Below, one piece after another: positions 16,252 through 24,763 of a stretch of 64,000 nt of DNA; position 1 is the stretch's first letter; every line of letters begins with the position of its first letter. Source of the stretch: Jannaschia sp. GRR-S6-38 (lineage in GTDB: Bacteria > Pseudomonadota > Alphaproteobacteria > Rhodobacterales > Rhodobacteraceae); NCBI RefSeq assembly GCF_029853695.1, contig NZ_CP122537.1, forward strand, positions 434,001 through 498,000, read 5' to 3'. The notes beneath the pieces were generated by a model that was not told where the DNA came from, searched no databases, and saw nothing but the letters and a program-made list of their open reading frames with translations. A program made the position numbers and the translations under genes.

Positions 16252-16812
16252 ATGGCGCTGCCCGACGCGATCCGCCGCCGCCTGCCCAGCCGCCGCACCT
16301 GGCTCAAGGCCCTTCACTGGACGATGGTGCCCTTCTTCCTCTGGTTCCTGATCGTCACGCCCGGCGACGTGGCGCGGATCGGATCCTGGGCGGTGCAGCT
16401 GCACTCGGTCTTCGGGCTGATCTTCGTGACCATGGCGCTGGTCTGGACGGGCGATCTGCTCTGGCGCGGCCTCGCCTCGCGCCCGGGACCGAAGCTGCGC
16501 GGCGCGGCGCGCGCGATCCACCGGCCGCTGCACCTGACGATCATCTGGGGGCTGTTCGGCGTGGCGCTGACCGGCTTCCTGATCGGGCTCACGGCCAGCC
16601 GCATCCTGTTCGCGGGCGGCATCCTGCCCATCGCGCCCCCGATGGGCCTGCCCGAGGCGAACCGCTGGGTCGGCACGCTGCACACGATCGAGTTCTACAT
16701 CCTGGGCGGCATCGTCGCCTTCCACGCCGCCTTCCACATCTGGCGCCATCTGCGCCTGCGCGACAACGCGCTGCGGATCATGGCGCCCCGCGTGTTGCAC
16801 CGCTTCCTGTGA
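16252..16812 (+). CDS. Cytochrome b561-like integral membrane protein
   Basis: 186 residues, four transmembrane helices, with paired histidines suited to bis-haem ligation: LKALHWTMVPFF, VQLHSVFGL, IHRPLHLTI, TLHTIEFYI and FHAAFHIWRHLR. This matches the b561/Ni-Fe-hydrogenase b-subunit superfamily, which moves electrons across or within the inner membrane. It overlaps the next gene (GTGA). The donor and acceptor are not evident from context; a link to redox control in the neighbouring envelope-stress genes is speculative. Confidence 0.75.
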   Translation: MALPDAIRRRLPSRRTWLKALHWTMVPFFLWFLIVTPGDVARIGSWAVQLHSVFGLIFVTMALVWTGDLLWRGLASRPGPKLRGAARAIHRPLHLTIIWGLFGVALTGFLIGLTASRILFAGGILPIAPPMGLPEANRWVGTLHTIEFYILGGIVAFHAAFHIWRHLRLRDNALRIMAPRVLHRFL

Positions 16813-17936
16813 AGGTGCCCTCCGTCTCCCGCGAGCCGCCGCGCCCGCCCGAGGTCCCGAAGACCGAGGAGCATCGCTTCCCCTGCGACGCCTGCGGCGG
16901 AGACATGCGCTTCGATCCCGGCGGCGACCGCATGGTCTGCGACCATTGCGGCAATGTCGAAGCGTTGGGCCGCAGCGCCCCGGCCGCGATCCGCGAGATC
17001 GACATCGAGACGGGCCTCGCCGCCGCATCCGACGCCGAGATCGAGGAGACGCGCGTCCTCGCCTGCTCCAATTGCGGCGCGCAGGTCGAGTTCGACCCGG
17101 CCATCCACGCCGCCGAATGCCCGTTCTGCGCCACGCCCGTGGTCACCGACACCGGCACCAACCGCCATATCAAGCCCGCCGCGCTGATCCCCTTCGCACT
17201 GGAGGAGCGGCAGGCCCATGACGCGATGAACGCCTGGCTGGGCGGGCTGTGGTTCGCCCCGAACGGCTTGCAGAAATACGCCCGCAAGGGCCGCAAGATG
17301 TCGGGCATCTACGTCCCCTTCTGGACCTTCGACGCGCAGAGCGAGAGCGACTGGCGCGGTCAGCGCGGCGACACCTATTACGTGACCCGGACCGTCATGC
17401 GCGACGGCAAGCCCGTGCAGGTGCAAGTGCCCAAGATCCGCTGGACGCCGCGTCGCGGCCGCACCCGGCGGTTCTTCGACGACGTCACGATCCTCGCCTC
17501 GACGTCGCTGCCAAAGACCCATACCGACGCGCTCGAGCCTTGGGACATGTCCGCGCTGGCCCCCTACGCGCCGCAATTCCTCGCGGGATTCCGTGCCGAG
17601 GCCTACCGGATCGAGCTGGCCGACGGCCTGCGCGAGGCGCGGGCGCGGATGGACGCAGCCATCGCGCGCGACGTGCGCATGGCGATCGGCGGCGACCAGC
17701 AGCGGATCGAAGCGATCGACACGCGGCTGTCGGACGTGACCTTCAAGCATGTCCTGCTGCCGGTCTGGATCGCCGCCTACAAGTATCGCGGCACCAGCTA
17801 CCGTTTCGTCGTCAACGGCCAGACCGGCCGGGTGCAGGGCGAACGCCCGTGGTCGGCCGTCAAGATCGCGCTGGCGGTCCTGGCGGCGCTGGTGGTGGCG
17901 GCCATCGCCGCGGCGCTTTATGCCGGGGCGCAATGA
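16809..17936 (+). CDS. Membrane-anchored double zinc-ribbon protein (TFIIB-type ribbon)
   Basis: 375 residues from GTG 16809. Two zinc ribbons: CDACGGDMRF ... CDHCGN (residues ~26-46) and CSNCGAQVEF ... CPFCATPVV (~79-106). A beta-rich middle region (GIYVPFWTFDAQSESDW, YYVTRTVMRDGKPVQVQVPK, AYKYRGTSYRFVVNGQTG) precedes a single C-terminal transmembrane helix. Such proteins are often mislabelled as primosomal/helicase proteins; there is no helicase motif. It closes the 10.8-17.9 kb operon. Likely a membrane-tethered scaffold; function unknown. Confidence 0.75.
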   Translation: MKVPSVSREPPRPPEVPKTEEHRFPCDACGGDMRFDPGGDRMVCDHCGNVEALGRSAPAAIREIDIETGLAAASDAEIEETRVLACSNCGAQVEFDPAIHAAECPFCATPVVTDTGTNRHIKPAALIPFALEERQAHDAMNAWLGGLWFAPNGLQKYARKGRKMSGIYVPFWTFDAQSESDWRGQRGDTYYVTRTVMRDGKPVQVQVPKIRWTPRRGRTRRFFDDVTILASTSLPKTHTDALEPWDMSALAPYAPQFLAGFRAEAYRIELADGLREARARMDAAIARDVRMAIGGDQQRIEAIDTRLSDVTFKHVLLPVWIAAYKYRGTSYRFVVNGQTGRVQGERPWSAVKIALAVLAALVVAAIAAALYAGAQ

Positions 17937-17955
17937 GAAGCCGAAGGAAGACGCC

Positions 17956-18873
17956 ATGATCCTCTGCGCGGGCGAAGCCCTGATCGACATGCTGCCGCGC
18001 GAGACGCCGGATGGCGACGCTTTCCTGCCGGTACCGGGCGGCGCCGTCTTCAACACCGCGATCGCGCTGGGCCGGCTCGGCGCGCCGGTCGCGCTGCATA
18101 CCGGGCTCAGCCGCGACCTCTTCGGCCGGAAGCTGGCGCAGGCGATGGCGGATAGCGACGTCGAGAACCGCGCCGCGCTGTCGGATCGACCCACGACGCT
18201 GGCCTTCGTGACGCTCACCGACGGGCACGCGCAATACGCCTTCTACGACGAGGGAACGGCGGGCCGGATGCTGGGCCTCGCGGATGCGCCGTCGATGAAG
18301 GGGATCGAGGCGCTATTCATCGGCGGGATTTCCCTCGCGACCGAGCCCTGCGCCCGCGCCTATGAGGGGCTCGCCATCGGGCATCAGCACCTGCCGATGA
18401 TGATCGACCCGAACATCCGCCCGAATTTCATCGCCCATGAGGCCGCCTTCCGCGCCCGGCTCGAGCGTTTGCTGCATGCCGCCGACATCGTGAAACTGTC
18501 GGACGAGGACATGGCCTGGCTCAAGATGACGCCCGAGGATGTGCTGGATCACGGGGCCAAGGTGCTCTGCGTGACCGAGGGCGCGAAGGGCGTGGTCGCC
18601 GTGACGCGGCGCGGCACGGTGCGGGTCAAGGCGCAGAAGGTGACGGTCGTCGACACCGTCGGCGCGGGCGACACGTTCAACGCGGGCTTCCTGGCGGGGC
18701 TGCACCGCGCGGGCGCGCTGGCCGGGCTGCCGGAGGCGGCGCCCGCGGACGACATCCTGCGCGACGCGCTCGATCTGGGCAGCCGCGCCGCGGCCGTCAC
18801 CGTCAGCCGGGCAGGCGCCAACCCGCCCTGGGCCCGCGAGCTGGAGGCGGCGGACGCCGCCGGCGGGGATTGA
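17956..18873 (+). CDS. PfkB-family sugar kinase, fructokinase-like
   Basis: 305 residues, PfkB/ribokinase fold. Starts [20 protein letters not shown], has the substrate glycine motif [46 protein letters not shown], and the catalytic signature [18 protein letters not shown]. This pattern fits bacterial fructokinases, phosphorylating fructose at O6, though other ketose or ribose-type substrates remain possible. The ATG at 17956 is preceded by AAGGAAG and lies 19 bases after the zinc-ribbon stop. Four bases after its stop dtd begins. Confidence 0.85.
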   Translation: MILCAGEALIDMLPRETPDGDAFLPVPGGAVFNTAIALGRLGAPVALHTGLSRDLFGRKLAQAMADSDVENRAALSDRPTTLAFVTLTDGHAQYAFYDEGTAGRMLGLADAPSMKGIEALFIGGISLATEPCARAYEGLAIGHQHLPMMIDPNIRPNFIAHEAAFRARLERLLHAADIVKLSDEDMAWLKMTPEDVLDHGAKVLCVTEGAKGVVAVTRRGTVRVKAQKVTVVDTVGAGDTFNAGFLAGLHRAGALAGLPEAAPADDILRDALDLGSRAAAVTVSRAGANPPWARELEAADAAGGD

Positions 18874-18877
18874 GCCG

Positions 18878-19315
18878 TTGCGCGCCGTCCTGCAACGCGT
18901 CTCCGAGGCGCGGGTCGAGATCGACGGCGCCGTGGTCGGGCGCTGCGGGCCGGGCATGATGATCCTGGTCTGCGCCATGGCCGGCGACACCGAAGCCAAT
19001 GCCGAGGCGCTCGCCGCGCGCATCGCCAAGCTGCGCGTGTTCCGCGATGCGGAGGGGCGGATGAACCGCTCGGTGCTGGAGGCCGGCGGCGCGGCGCTGG
19101 TGGTCAGCCAGTTCACGCTGGCAGCCGACACCTCGCGCGGCAACCGGCCCGGCTTTTCCGCAGCCGCCCCGCCCGAAGAAGGCGAGCGTCTCTACGCGCA
19201 TTTCTGCGCGGCCCTGCGGGATGCGGGCCTCGCGGTCGAGACCGGCCGCTTCGGCGCCGACATGGCGGTCCACCTGGTCAATGACGGCCCCGTGACGATC
19301 CAGATGGAGCGCTGA
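18878..19315 (+). CDS. dtd: D-aminoacyl-tRNA deacylase
   Basis: 145 residues from a TTG start, which matches the family N-terminus ([17 protein letters not shown]). Removes D-amino acids, and glycine from tRNA-Ala, from mischarged tRNAs. The two active-site motifs are visible: [10 protein letters not shown] and, near the C-terminus, [10 protein letters not shown] with the Gly-cisPro element. No other start gives a correct length. Tightly packed between the fructokinase and speD. Confidence 0.94.
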   Translation: MRAVLQRVSEARVEIDGAVVGRCGPGMMILVCAMAGDTEANAEALAARIAKLRVFRDAEGRMNRSVLEAGGAALVVSQFTLAADTSRGNRPGFSAAAPPEEGERLYAHFCAALRDAGLAVETGRFGADMAVHLVNDGPVTIQMER

Positions 19316-19316
19316 G

Positions 19317-19667
19317 ATGATCGGGCGACATCTGATCCTGGAGCACTGGGGCGGGCTGATGGGCGAGGCCGTGCTGGAGGCCGCGATGCGCGAGGCCGCC
19401 CGCGCCGGCGGCGCGCATGTCCTTTCGGCGCAGTTCCATCCCTTCGAGGGCGGCGGCGTGACCGGCGTGCTGCTGCTCGCCGAAAGCCACATCTCCGTGC
19501 ACACCTGGCCCGAGCACGACTACGCGGCGCTCGATCTCTTCATGTGCGGCACGGCCGATGTCGAAGCCGCCGCCGACGCGCTGGACGAAGCCCTGCGCCC
19601 GCGCCGGTCGGACCGGCGGATCCTGGTGCGCGGGGCGTTGCGGCCCTCTATGAAGATCGACGCGTAA
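19317..19667 (+). CDS. speD: S-adenosylmethionine decarboxylase proenzyme
   Basis: 116 residues, the prokaryotic short form. Self-cleaves to create a pyruvoyl group and produces decarboxylated SAM, the aminopropyl donor for spermidine. The cleavage site is LAESHISVHTWPEHDYA, with Ser57 becoming the pyruvoyl group, plus His62 and Cys77 (LDLFMCG) as catalytic residues. It begins one base after the dtd stop and its 3' end faces the 3' end of the spermidine-synthase-like gene only 10 bases away. This supports a shared polyamine function despite opposite strands. Confidence 0.93.
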   Translation: MIGRHLILEHWGGLMGEAVLEAAMREAARAGGAHVLSAQFHPFEGGGVTGVLLLAESHISVHTWPEHDYAALDLFMCGTADVEAAADALDEALRPRRSDRRILVRGALRPSMKIDA

Positions 19668-19677
19668 AACCCTGATT

Positions 19678-21192
19678 CTACTGGAACCATCTGTCCCAGC
19701 CGGCGGTGTAGGCCCGCGGCAGCGGATGGGTCCGCAGCGTGTTGACCGGCCCCTCGCGCGGCCCGGTCTCGGCGTCGAAGACCTGCGCGGCGGACCAGAC
19801 CGCGGGCGTGAGCCAGCGCAGGTCTTGCGGATAGGGCGCCTGGCGCGGCCGCATCCTCACAGGGACGGCCAGAACGAAGCCCCAGAGGCCGAAGCTGGGC
19901 ACATAGGCTTGGTAAGGCGTCACCGACCATTCCGTCCGCAGGGTCCGCGCCACGATCCAGAACGCCTCGGGCGCGAACATGGGCGAGCCCGCCTGCGTGA
20001 CGACCACGCCCTGCGCCGACATCCGGGCCGCCAGAAGCCGGTAGAACTCCGCGCTGTAGAGCCTTGAAAGCGATAGGTTCTTCGGATCCGGAAGGTCGAG
20101 GATCGCGACGTCGAACCGGTCCGCGCCGTCCCGCACCCAGGTGAAGGCATCGGCGTTCACGACCGTAACGCGGTCGTCGCGCAGCGCGCCGTCATTGAGC
20201 GCCGCGAGGTCGGCGCGGTCGCGGAACAGGCCTGTCACCGCCGGGTCCAGATCGACCAGCACGACCGCCTCGGGATCCCAGCGCAGCACCTCGCGCGCGG
20301 CCATTCCGTCGCCGCCGCCCAGGATCAGCACGCGGGCCCGGCGCGGCGCCTGCGCCATGGCCGGATGGACCAGCGCCTCGTGGTAGCGATGCTCGTCGAT
20401 CGTGTCGAACTGGATCGCGCCGTCGAGATGCAGGCGCGTGCGCTCGCGGTGCCGCGTCACGGTGATCTGCTGGTAGGCGGAGCGCTCGTTCAGCACGATC
20501 TCCTCGGCGTAGAGGCGCGCGTCGAGCGCCGCTGCGATCGGGCCCGACCAGACCAGGGCCGCGGCCACGGCCAGCACGGCGGCGAACCAGCCGAGCCAGT
20601 CCCCCGCCCCGAGCCGCGCGCGGAAGAGCCAGAGCGTTCCGCCCGCGACGGCGAGGTTCATCAGCCCGAAACCCAGCCCCGCCGCCACCAGGCCCAGATG
20701 CGGTACGATCAGCACCGGGAAGGCCAGCGACGCGACCAGCGCGCCCAGATAATCGACGGAGAGGACGTTCTCGAACCGGAAGCGGCCGGCGCCGATCTCG
20801 GCCAGGATGCGGGCGAGAAGCGGGATCTCCATCCCCGAGAGCAGGCCCACGGCCACCAGCGCCCCGTAGAGCGGCAGCGCCACCGCCCCCGTCGCCGCGT
20901 AGCTGGCGAAGGTGACCAGCGCCGCGAAGCCGCCGATCAGCCCCAGCCCAATCTGCGCGCGCACGAAGCCCGTCACCGCGTCGATCACCCAGCGCGACGC
21001 CCAGGCGCCGACGCCCATCGCGGCGAGGAACACGCCGATGACGAAGCTGAACTGCCGGATCGAATCGCCCAGAAGGTAGCTCGACACCGTGGCGGCGATC
21101 AGCTCGTAGATCAGGCCCGCCACGGCCACCACGAGCGTCGTCGCCAGCAGCCAGATCTCGGCGCCCCGGTTGGGGCGGGCGGCCTCGCTCAA
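19678..21192 (-). CDS. Membrane-anchored spermidine synthase-like aminopropyltransferase
   Basis: 504 residues from a TTG that overlaps the DUF350 stop (TTGA). Residues ~12-230 contain about seven hydrophobic helices (LIYELIAATVSSYLLGDS, GLLSGMEIPLLARI). The C-terminal ~260 residues are a SpeE-type Rossmann domain: QQITVTRH, LHLDGAIQFDTIDEHRYHEA, RVLILGGGDGMAAREVLR, VVLVDLDPAVT, VVNADAFTWV, ILDLPDPKNLSLSRLYS. This is the transmembrane SpeE-like class that co-occurs with DUF350 and speD. Standard SpeE has DxPDP in the same place, so activity is plausible. The acceptor might be putrescine or a membrane or peptide amine. Confidence 0.88.
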   Translation of the reverse strand: MSEAARPNRGAEIWLLATTLVVAVAGLIYELIAATVSSYLLGDSIRQFSFVIGVFLAAMGVGAWASRWVIDAVTGFVRAQIGLGLIGGFAALVTFASYAATGAVALPLYGALVAVGLLSGMEIPLLARILAEIGAGRFRFENVLSVDYLGALVASLAFPVLIVPHLGLVAAGLGFGLMNLAVAGGTLWLFRARLGAGDWLGWFAAVLAVAAALVWSGPIAAALDARLYAEEIVLNERSAYQQITVTRHRERTRLHLDGAIQFDTIDEHRYHEALVHPAMAQAPRRARVLILGGGDGMAAREVLRWDPEAVVLVDLDPAVTGLFRDRADLAALNDGALRDDRVTVVNADAFTWVRDGADRFDVAILDLPDPKNLSLSRLYSAEFYRLLAARMSAQGVVVTQAGSPMFAPEAFWIVARTLRTEWSVTPYQAYVPSFGLWGFVLAVPVRMRPRQAPYPQDLRWLTPAVWSAAQVFDAETGPREGPVNTLRTHPLPRAYTAGWDRWFQ

Positions 21193-21413
21193 GCGCGCAT
21201 CACCGCGGCGATGATGATCGCCAGCGCGATGAACATGGCGCCCATGACGATGGCGATGGCGGTGTTCTGATCCTCCTCCAGCTCCTTGCGCAGGCTGAAG
21301 GGCGTCAGCGCCTCGATCAGCCACCACGAGCCGAGCAGCAGGAACAGCCCGAAGAAGGTGTAGAAGATCGTCGCGACGATCTCGGAGAAGAGGATGCCGT
21401 CGAAGGCGGTCAT
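21189..21413 (-). CDS. DUF350 (YjfL-like) membrane protein
   Basis: 74 residues, two transmembrane helices separated by a charged polar loop: TIFYTFFGLFLLLGSWWLIE, then LRKELEEDQNTAIAIVMGAM leading to the second helix. The E-x-x-x-x-N-T-A-x-A motif is the DUF350 hallmark; most DUF350 proteins hold two such units, so this is a minimal one. It overlaps the downstream spermidine-synthase-like gene. DUF350 proteins recur next to SpeE-like, SpeD and DUF4178 genes; biochemical role unknown. Confidence 0.85.
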   Translation of the reverse strand: MTAFDGILFSEIVATIFYTFFGLFLLLGSWWLIEALTPFSLRKELEEDQNTAIAIVMGAMFIALAIIIAAVMRA

Positions 21414-21429
21414 GTCGTGCTCCCTTTGG

Positions 21430-21591
21430 TCATTTCACGCGGATACGGCCCACGCCGCCCACTCCGGCCGAGCCGGTCCGGATGCTGGTCGCGCCGGTGT
21501 CGCGGCTGGCCACGCCCACCCCCGTCCAGGAGGCCCAGCCCGCGCCGGCCAGGATGGCCAGCGACAGCAAGGTGATCAGCAATCGGCCCAT
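21430..21591 (-). CDS. Small single-pass membrane or secreted protein
   Basis: 53 residues: MGRLLITLLSLAILAGAG then a Gly/Ser/Thr-rich tail (TGVGVASRDTGATSIRTGSA) ending in RIRVK. One N-terminal hydrophobic helix, which could be an anchor or a signal sequence. It starts one base after the stop of the larger DUF4178 gene and ends 16 bases before DUF350, so it is retained in the operon. No family recognised. Confidence 0.6.
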   Translation of the reverse strand: MGRLLITLLSLAILAGAGWASWTGVGVASRDTGATSIRTGSAGVGGVGRIRVK

Positions 21592-21592
21592 C

Positions 21593-22876
21593 TCAGTCGT
21601 CGCTCCAGTCGCCGCCCTTCCAGCGGGCCATGCGGTGACGGTAGGGGGCCGAGGCCACCCAGGCCAGCGCCAGCGCAAAGCCCGCCAGGGCGACGGTCAG
21701 CCAGGTGATGTTGGTGCGTCCCTCGTGGGCGGTGACGCGCAGCGGTACGCGGCCCGCGTCGCGGCTGCCCGCCTCGAGCTGCGACAGCGCCAGTTCGTAG
21801 CGGCCCGGCGCCGGCGGCTGAAAGCCCAGAGTGACGCTACGGCTGCCCTCGGTCCAGCTTTCGCCGCCCTCTGTGCCCGAATAGTAGCTGATCGCGCGCT
21901 CGGTATCGGCCAGCGGCGCACCGTCGGGCCCGGTCAGCGCGATGCCGTAGACGGCCCAGTCGTTTCGCAGGCGCTGGTCGAGCCGCAGCATCACCGGCCG
22001 ATCGGCATTCGTGATCTCGATCGCCAGCGGCGCCGACAGCTCGCGCGGCGGGGCATCCCAGACCAGCCGCCCCTCGCCGCGCATCGACAGCATCGCCAGC
22101 ACCGCGACCAGCGCCGCGGCCGTCAGGCCGCCGAACAGCGCGAGGTAGTATCCGCGATGCTGCTCGGCCTTCCAAGGCTGGAGCGGATGCGTGCCCTGCG
22201 GCACCGGCGGCGTGGCCCCGAAGGCCGCGGCGGCCTCGGGCCAATAGGTCGTGCGCTCGACCTCGCGCTCGACGCCCTGCCCGGCCCGCCCCTCGACGAA
22301 GGCCAGCATGTCGAGGGCCCGACCGTTCGGCATCATCGACACGGTCGTTCCGCGCGCGTCCTTGGCGGGCCGCCAGTTGAAGGCGCCCTCGACGAAATCG
22401 GTGCGCCAGTTCGAGGTCGCGTAATAGCGATAGGTCCGTCCCCGCCAGGCCCGGCTGGGCCGCTGCTCCGACCGCTCGACGACGGCCGAGGTCAGGAACC
22501 CGCCGCCCGGCCAGTCGCGCTGCTTGCGCGTCAGCAGGGTATGGCCGTCCTCGACGGTCAGCCAGGCATAGCCGTGGGTGGGCGAGAACAGCATGTGATC
22601 GGTCCAGCGCCAGGTCCGGCCCTCATAGGTCTCGGACTGGCCCAGCGTGCCGATGATGGTGAAGGGCACGCCCTCGATGCGGCCCTCCATCCCCAGCCGG
22701 AACGGACTCTCGGGGCGCGGCATGTCGCCGAAGACCTTCATCACGCGCCAGTCGTCCAGCGCGTCGAGCGCCGCCCCGCAATAGGAGCAGACCTGCATCA
22801 CCACGCGCCCGCCGCCCAGCACCGGCAGGCCGGCGCCGCAATTCGGACAGTCGATGGCGCGGGCGGCGTCGGTCAT
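21593..22876 (-). CDS. DUF4178 protein with zinc ribbon and two membrane segments
   Basis: 427 residues. N-terminal zinc ribbon CPNCGAGLPV ... CSYCGAALDALDD, a DUF4178 beta domain (GMEGRIEGVPFTIIGTLGQS ... WRWTDHMLFSPTHGYAWL), a transmembrane helix near residue 240 (YYLALFGGLTAAALVAVLAML), a predicted periplasmic beta-sandwich (RPVMLRLDQRLRNDWAVYGI ... PGRYELALSQLEAGS), and a second helix close to the C-terminus. ATGA overlap with the shorter DUF4178 gene upstream. Probably a membrane stress sensor or scaffold; no enzymatic motif is visible. Confidence 0.8.
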   Translation of the reverse strand: MTDAARAIDCPNCGAGLPVLGGGRVVMQVCSYCGAALDALDDWRVMKVFGDMPRPESPFRLGMEGRIEGVPFTIIGTLGQSETYEGRTWRWTDHMLFSPTHGYAWLTVEDGHTLLTRKQRDWPGGGFLTSAVVERSEQRPSRAWRGRTYRYYATSNWRTDFVEGAFNWRPAKDARGTTVSMMPNGRALDMLAFVEGRAGQGVEREVERTTYWPEAAAAFGATPPVPQGTHPLQPWKAEQHRGYYLALFGGLTAAALVAVLAMLSMRGEGRLVWDAPPRELSAPLAIEITNADRPVMLRLDQRLRNDWAVYGIALTGPDGAPLADTERAISYYSGTEGGESWTEGSRSVTLGFQPPAPGRYELALSQLEAGSRDAGRVPLRVTAHEGRTNITWLTVALAGFALALAWVASAPYRHRMARWKGGDWSDD

Positions 22877-23493
22877 GCCTCCTCCACCTCGAAGGGATCG
22901 ACCCAGTGGCCGAAGAACCACGCGGCGCGGTCGCGGCCGCCCTCGGACCAGATCTCGCCCGAGAGGATCGCGCCGCCATGGCCCGCGAAATTGGCGTAGA
23001 GATGCCGGTCGCCGATGGATACGGGCTCGGGCAGCTGGCCACGGAACGCGGTGGCCACGGCGTCGTCCACCTCGGTGCAGGTCCAACGCAGTCCCGCATG
23101 GTCGACCGTGGCGCCCACGCGGAACAGCTCGCGCCCGCCCGGCGGCGGGGGATCGGCCGGGCGCTGGATCGCGACGTCGCCCTCGTCGACCGAGACCCAG
23201 ACGCCCTCGCCGGCGAGGCTGCCGAAATACTCGTCCCAATGGCCCCGCCCGTAATCGTAGCGGACATGGCCCTGCGGCTCGAAGACCTGACCCGCCAGGC
23301 GCACGGACCGGCCCAGATAGATCAGCTCGGGCGCATCGAGCATCGCGCCCGCCTCGCCCGTCTTCCGCACGACCTCGCCGTCCAGCAGCACGGCCGAGCC
23401 GCAGAATTCGCAATTCACCATCCGCGCGAAGGCCAGGATCGGCGGCAGCGCGGCGCCGCAATTGGGACAGTTGGAGCGTTCCATTCCCGCCAC
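22873..23493 (-). CDS. Soluble DUF4178 zinc-ribbon protein
   Basis: 206 residues. Zinc ribbon NCPNCGAALPPIL ... NCEFCGSAVLL at residues 8-36, then a DUF4178-like domain with YLGRSVRLAGQVFEPQGHVR, WDEYFGSLAGEGVWVSVDEG and WVDPFEVEEA, and no transmembrane segment. A divergent paralogue of the next gene, which it overlaps (ATGA). The GTG at 23493 has GAGGG close upstream; the ATG at 23484 is an alternative start that removes three residues. It heads the DUF4178-small-DUF350-SpeE operon. Confidence 0.78.
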   Translation of the reverse strand: MAGMERSNCPNCGAALPPILAFARMVNCEFCGSAVLLDGEVVRKTGEAGAMLDAPELIYLGRSVRLAGQVFEPQGHVRYDYGRGHWDEYFGSLAGEGVWVSVDEGDVAIQRPADPPPPGGRELFRVGATVDHAGLRWTCTEVDDAVATAFRGQLPEPVSIGDRHLYANFAGHGGAILSGEIWSEGGRDRAAWFFGHWVDPFEVEEA

Positions 23494-23500
23494 GATACCC

Positions 23501-24763
23501 TCAGGACGCCGCGGCGGAAGGCCCGTCGCCCAGCAGCGCGAAGGCGTCGGTGAAGAAGGTCTCGGCGCCGAAATTCCCTGATTTCAGGGCCAGTGCGGCG
23601 CCGTCCCCGGTGAAGCACCAGGGCACGCCCGGCGCGATCTCCGGCCCGAGCGTCAGGCTCTCGACGCCCAGCGCGCGGGTCACCGCGCCCGAGGTCTCGC
23701 CCCCCGCGACGACGATGCGGGCGATTCCCATCGCGCGGGCGTCCTGGGCCAGCTGCGCCAGCGCCTCCTCGACCAGCGCGCCGGCACGGGTGACGCCCAG
23801 CGCCTCCTGCGCGGCAGCCACGGATTTGGGCTCGGCGGTGGCGAAGATGATCTTCGGCGCGGCCGGGTCCTGCGCCGCCAGCCATTCGCGCGCATGGGTC
23901 AGCTGGCCCTTCGCCAATTCCAGCGGGTCGAGCCGGTAGCCGGTCGCGCCCGCGTCCAGGTAGCGGCCCACCTGCTTGCGCGTCATCGCCGAGCAGGAGC
24001 CCGACAGCACGACCTGCCCCGGCGCCGGCACGGGAAGCGTCGCGTCCGCCCGCGCGACCGCCCCCGCCGCGCGCCAGAGCGCGGGCAAGGGCTGCGCGAT
24101 GGCCGATCCGCCGCAGACAAGCGGCATCTCGGCCACGGCCGCGGCGATGGCGGCCAAGTCCTCGGTCTCGACGGCATCGACCACGACATGCCCGCGCCGT
24201 GCCGCGATCGCCTCCGCAATCGCCGCGGCCCCCGCGCGCACCACCGGCAGCGCGACCAGCGCCGTCTCGCGCCGGACCTGCGGGGCCAGAAGGCGCTGTA
24301 GGTCGGAATCGCGCATTGGCGTCAGCGGGTGATCCTTCATCGGGCTCTCGCTCAGAAGCTCCTCGCCGACGAAGAGCTTGCCCATGAAGACGCGGCGGCC
24401 ATTCTCGGGGAAGGCCGGGCAATGCACCGTGCGCTCGACGCCCAGATCGTTCATCAGCGCATCGGCCACGGGGCCGATATTGCCCTGCGGCGTGCTGTCG
24501 AAGGTCGAGCAGTATTTCCAGAACAGCCGCTGCGCGCCCTGCTTGCGCAGCCAGCGCAGCGCCGCGCGGGCCTCGGACACGGCGTCCTCGGGCGGGGTGG
24601 TGCGGATCTTCAGCGCGATCACCTCGAAGGGCGCGGGCACGGCCCCGGGGCCCGGCAGGCCGATGCGCAGCGTGACCGGGACGCCCGCGCGCGACAGCAT
24701 CGCAGCAAGGTCGGTCGCGCCGGTGAAATCGTCGGCGATGGCGCCGAAGAACGTCTCGGGCAT
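23501..24763 (-). CDS. otnK: Four-carbon acid sugar kinase, 3-oxo-tetronate kinase-like
   Basis: 420 residues, DUF1537 two-domain kinase. N-terminal substrate domain with GAIADDFTGATDLAAML and KYCSTFDSTPQGNIGPVADA, then HCPAFPENGRRVFMGKLFVGE and ESPMKDHPLTPM. The C-terminal nucleotide-binding domain has VVAGGETSGAVTRAL and PWCFTGDGAALALKSGNFG. OtnK phosphorylates 3-oxo-tetronates in the breakdown of four-carbon sugar acids, usually beside an OtnC aldolase and a dehydrogenase. None of those is here, so this is an orphan and the exact substrate is uncertain. ATG 24763. Confidence 0.88.
   Translation of the reverse strand: MPETFFGAIADDFTGATDLAAMLSRAGVPVTLRIGLPGPGAVPAPFEVIALKIRTTPPEDAVSEARAALRWLRKQGAQRLFWKYCSTFDSTPQGNIGPVADALMNDLGVERTVHCPAFPENGRRVFMGKLFVGEELLSESPMKDHPLTPMRDSDLQRLLAPQVRRETALVALPVVRAGAAAIAEAIAARRGHVVVDAVETEDLAAIAAAVAEMPLVCGGSAIAQPLPALWRAAGAVARADATLPVPAPGQVVLSGSCSAMTRKQVGRYLDAGATGYRLDPLELAKGQLTHAREWLAAQDPAAPKIIFATAEPKSVAAAQEALGVTRAGALVEEALAQLAQDARAMGIARIVVAGGETSGAVTRALGVESLTLGPEIAPGVPWCFTGDGAALALKSGNFGAETFFTDAFALLGDGPSAAAS

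Noticed and set aside
16809..17936. Primosomal protein N'/helicase
   Set aside because: Only zinc ribbons and a C-terminal membrane helix are visible; there are no Walker or helicase motifs.
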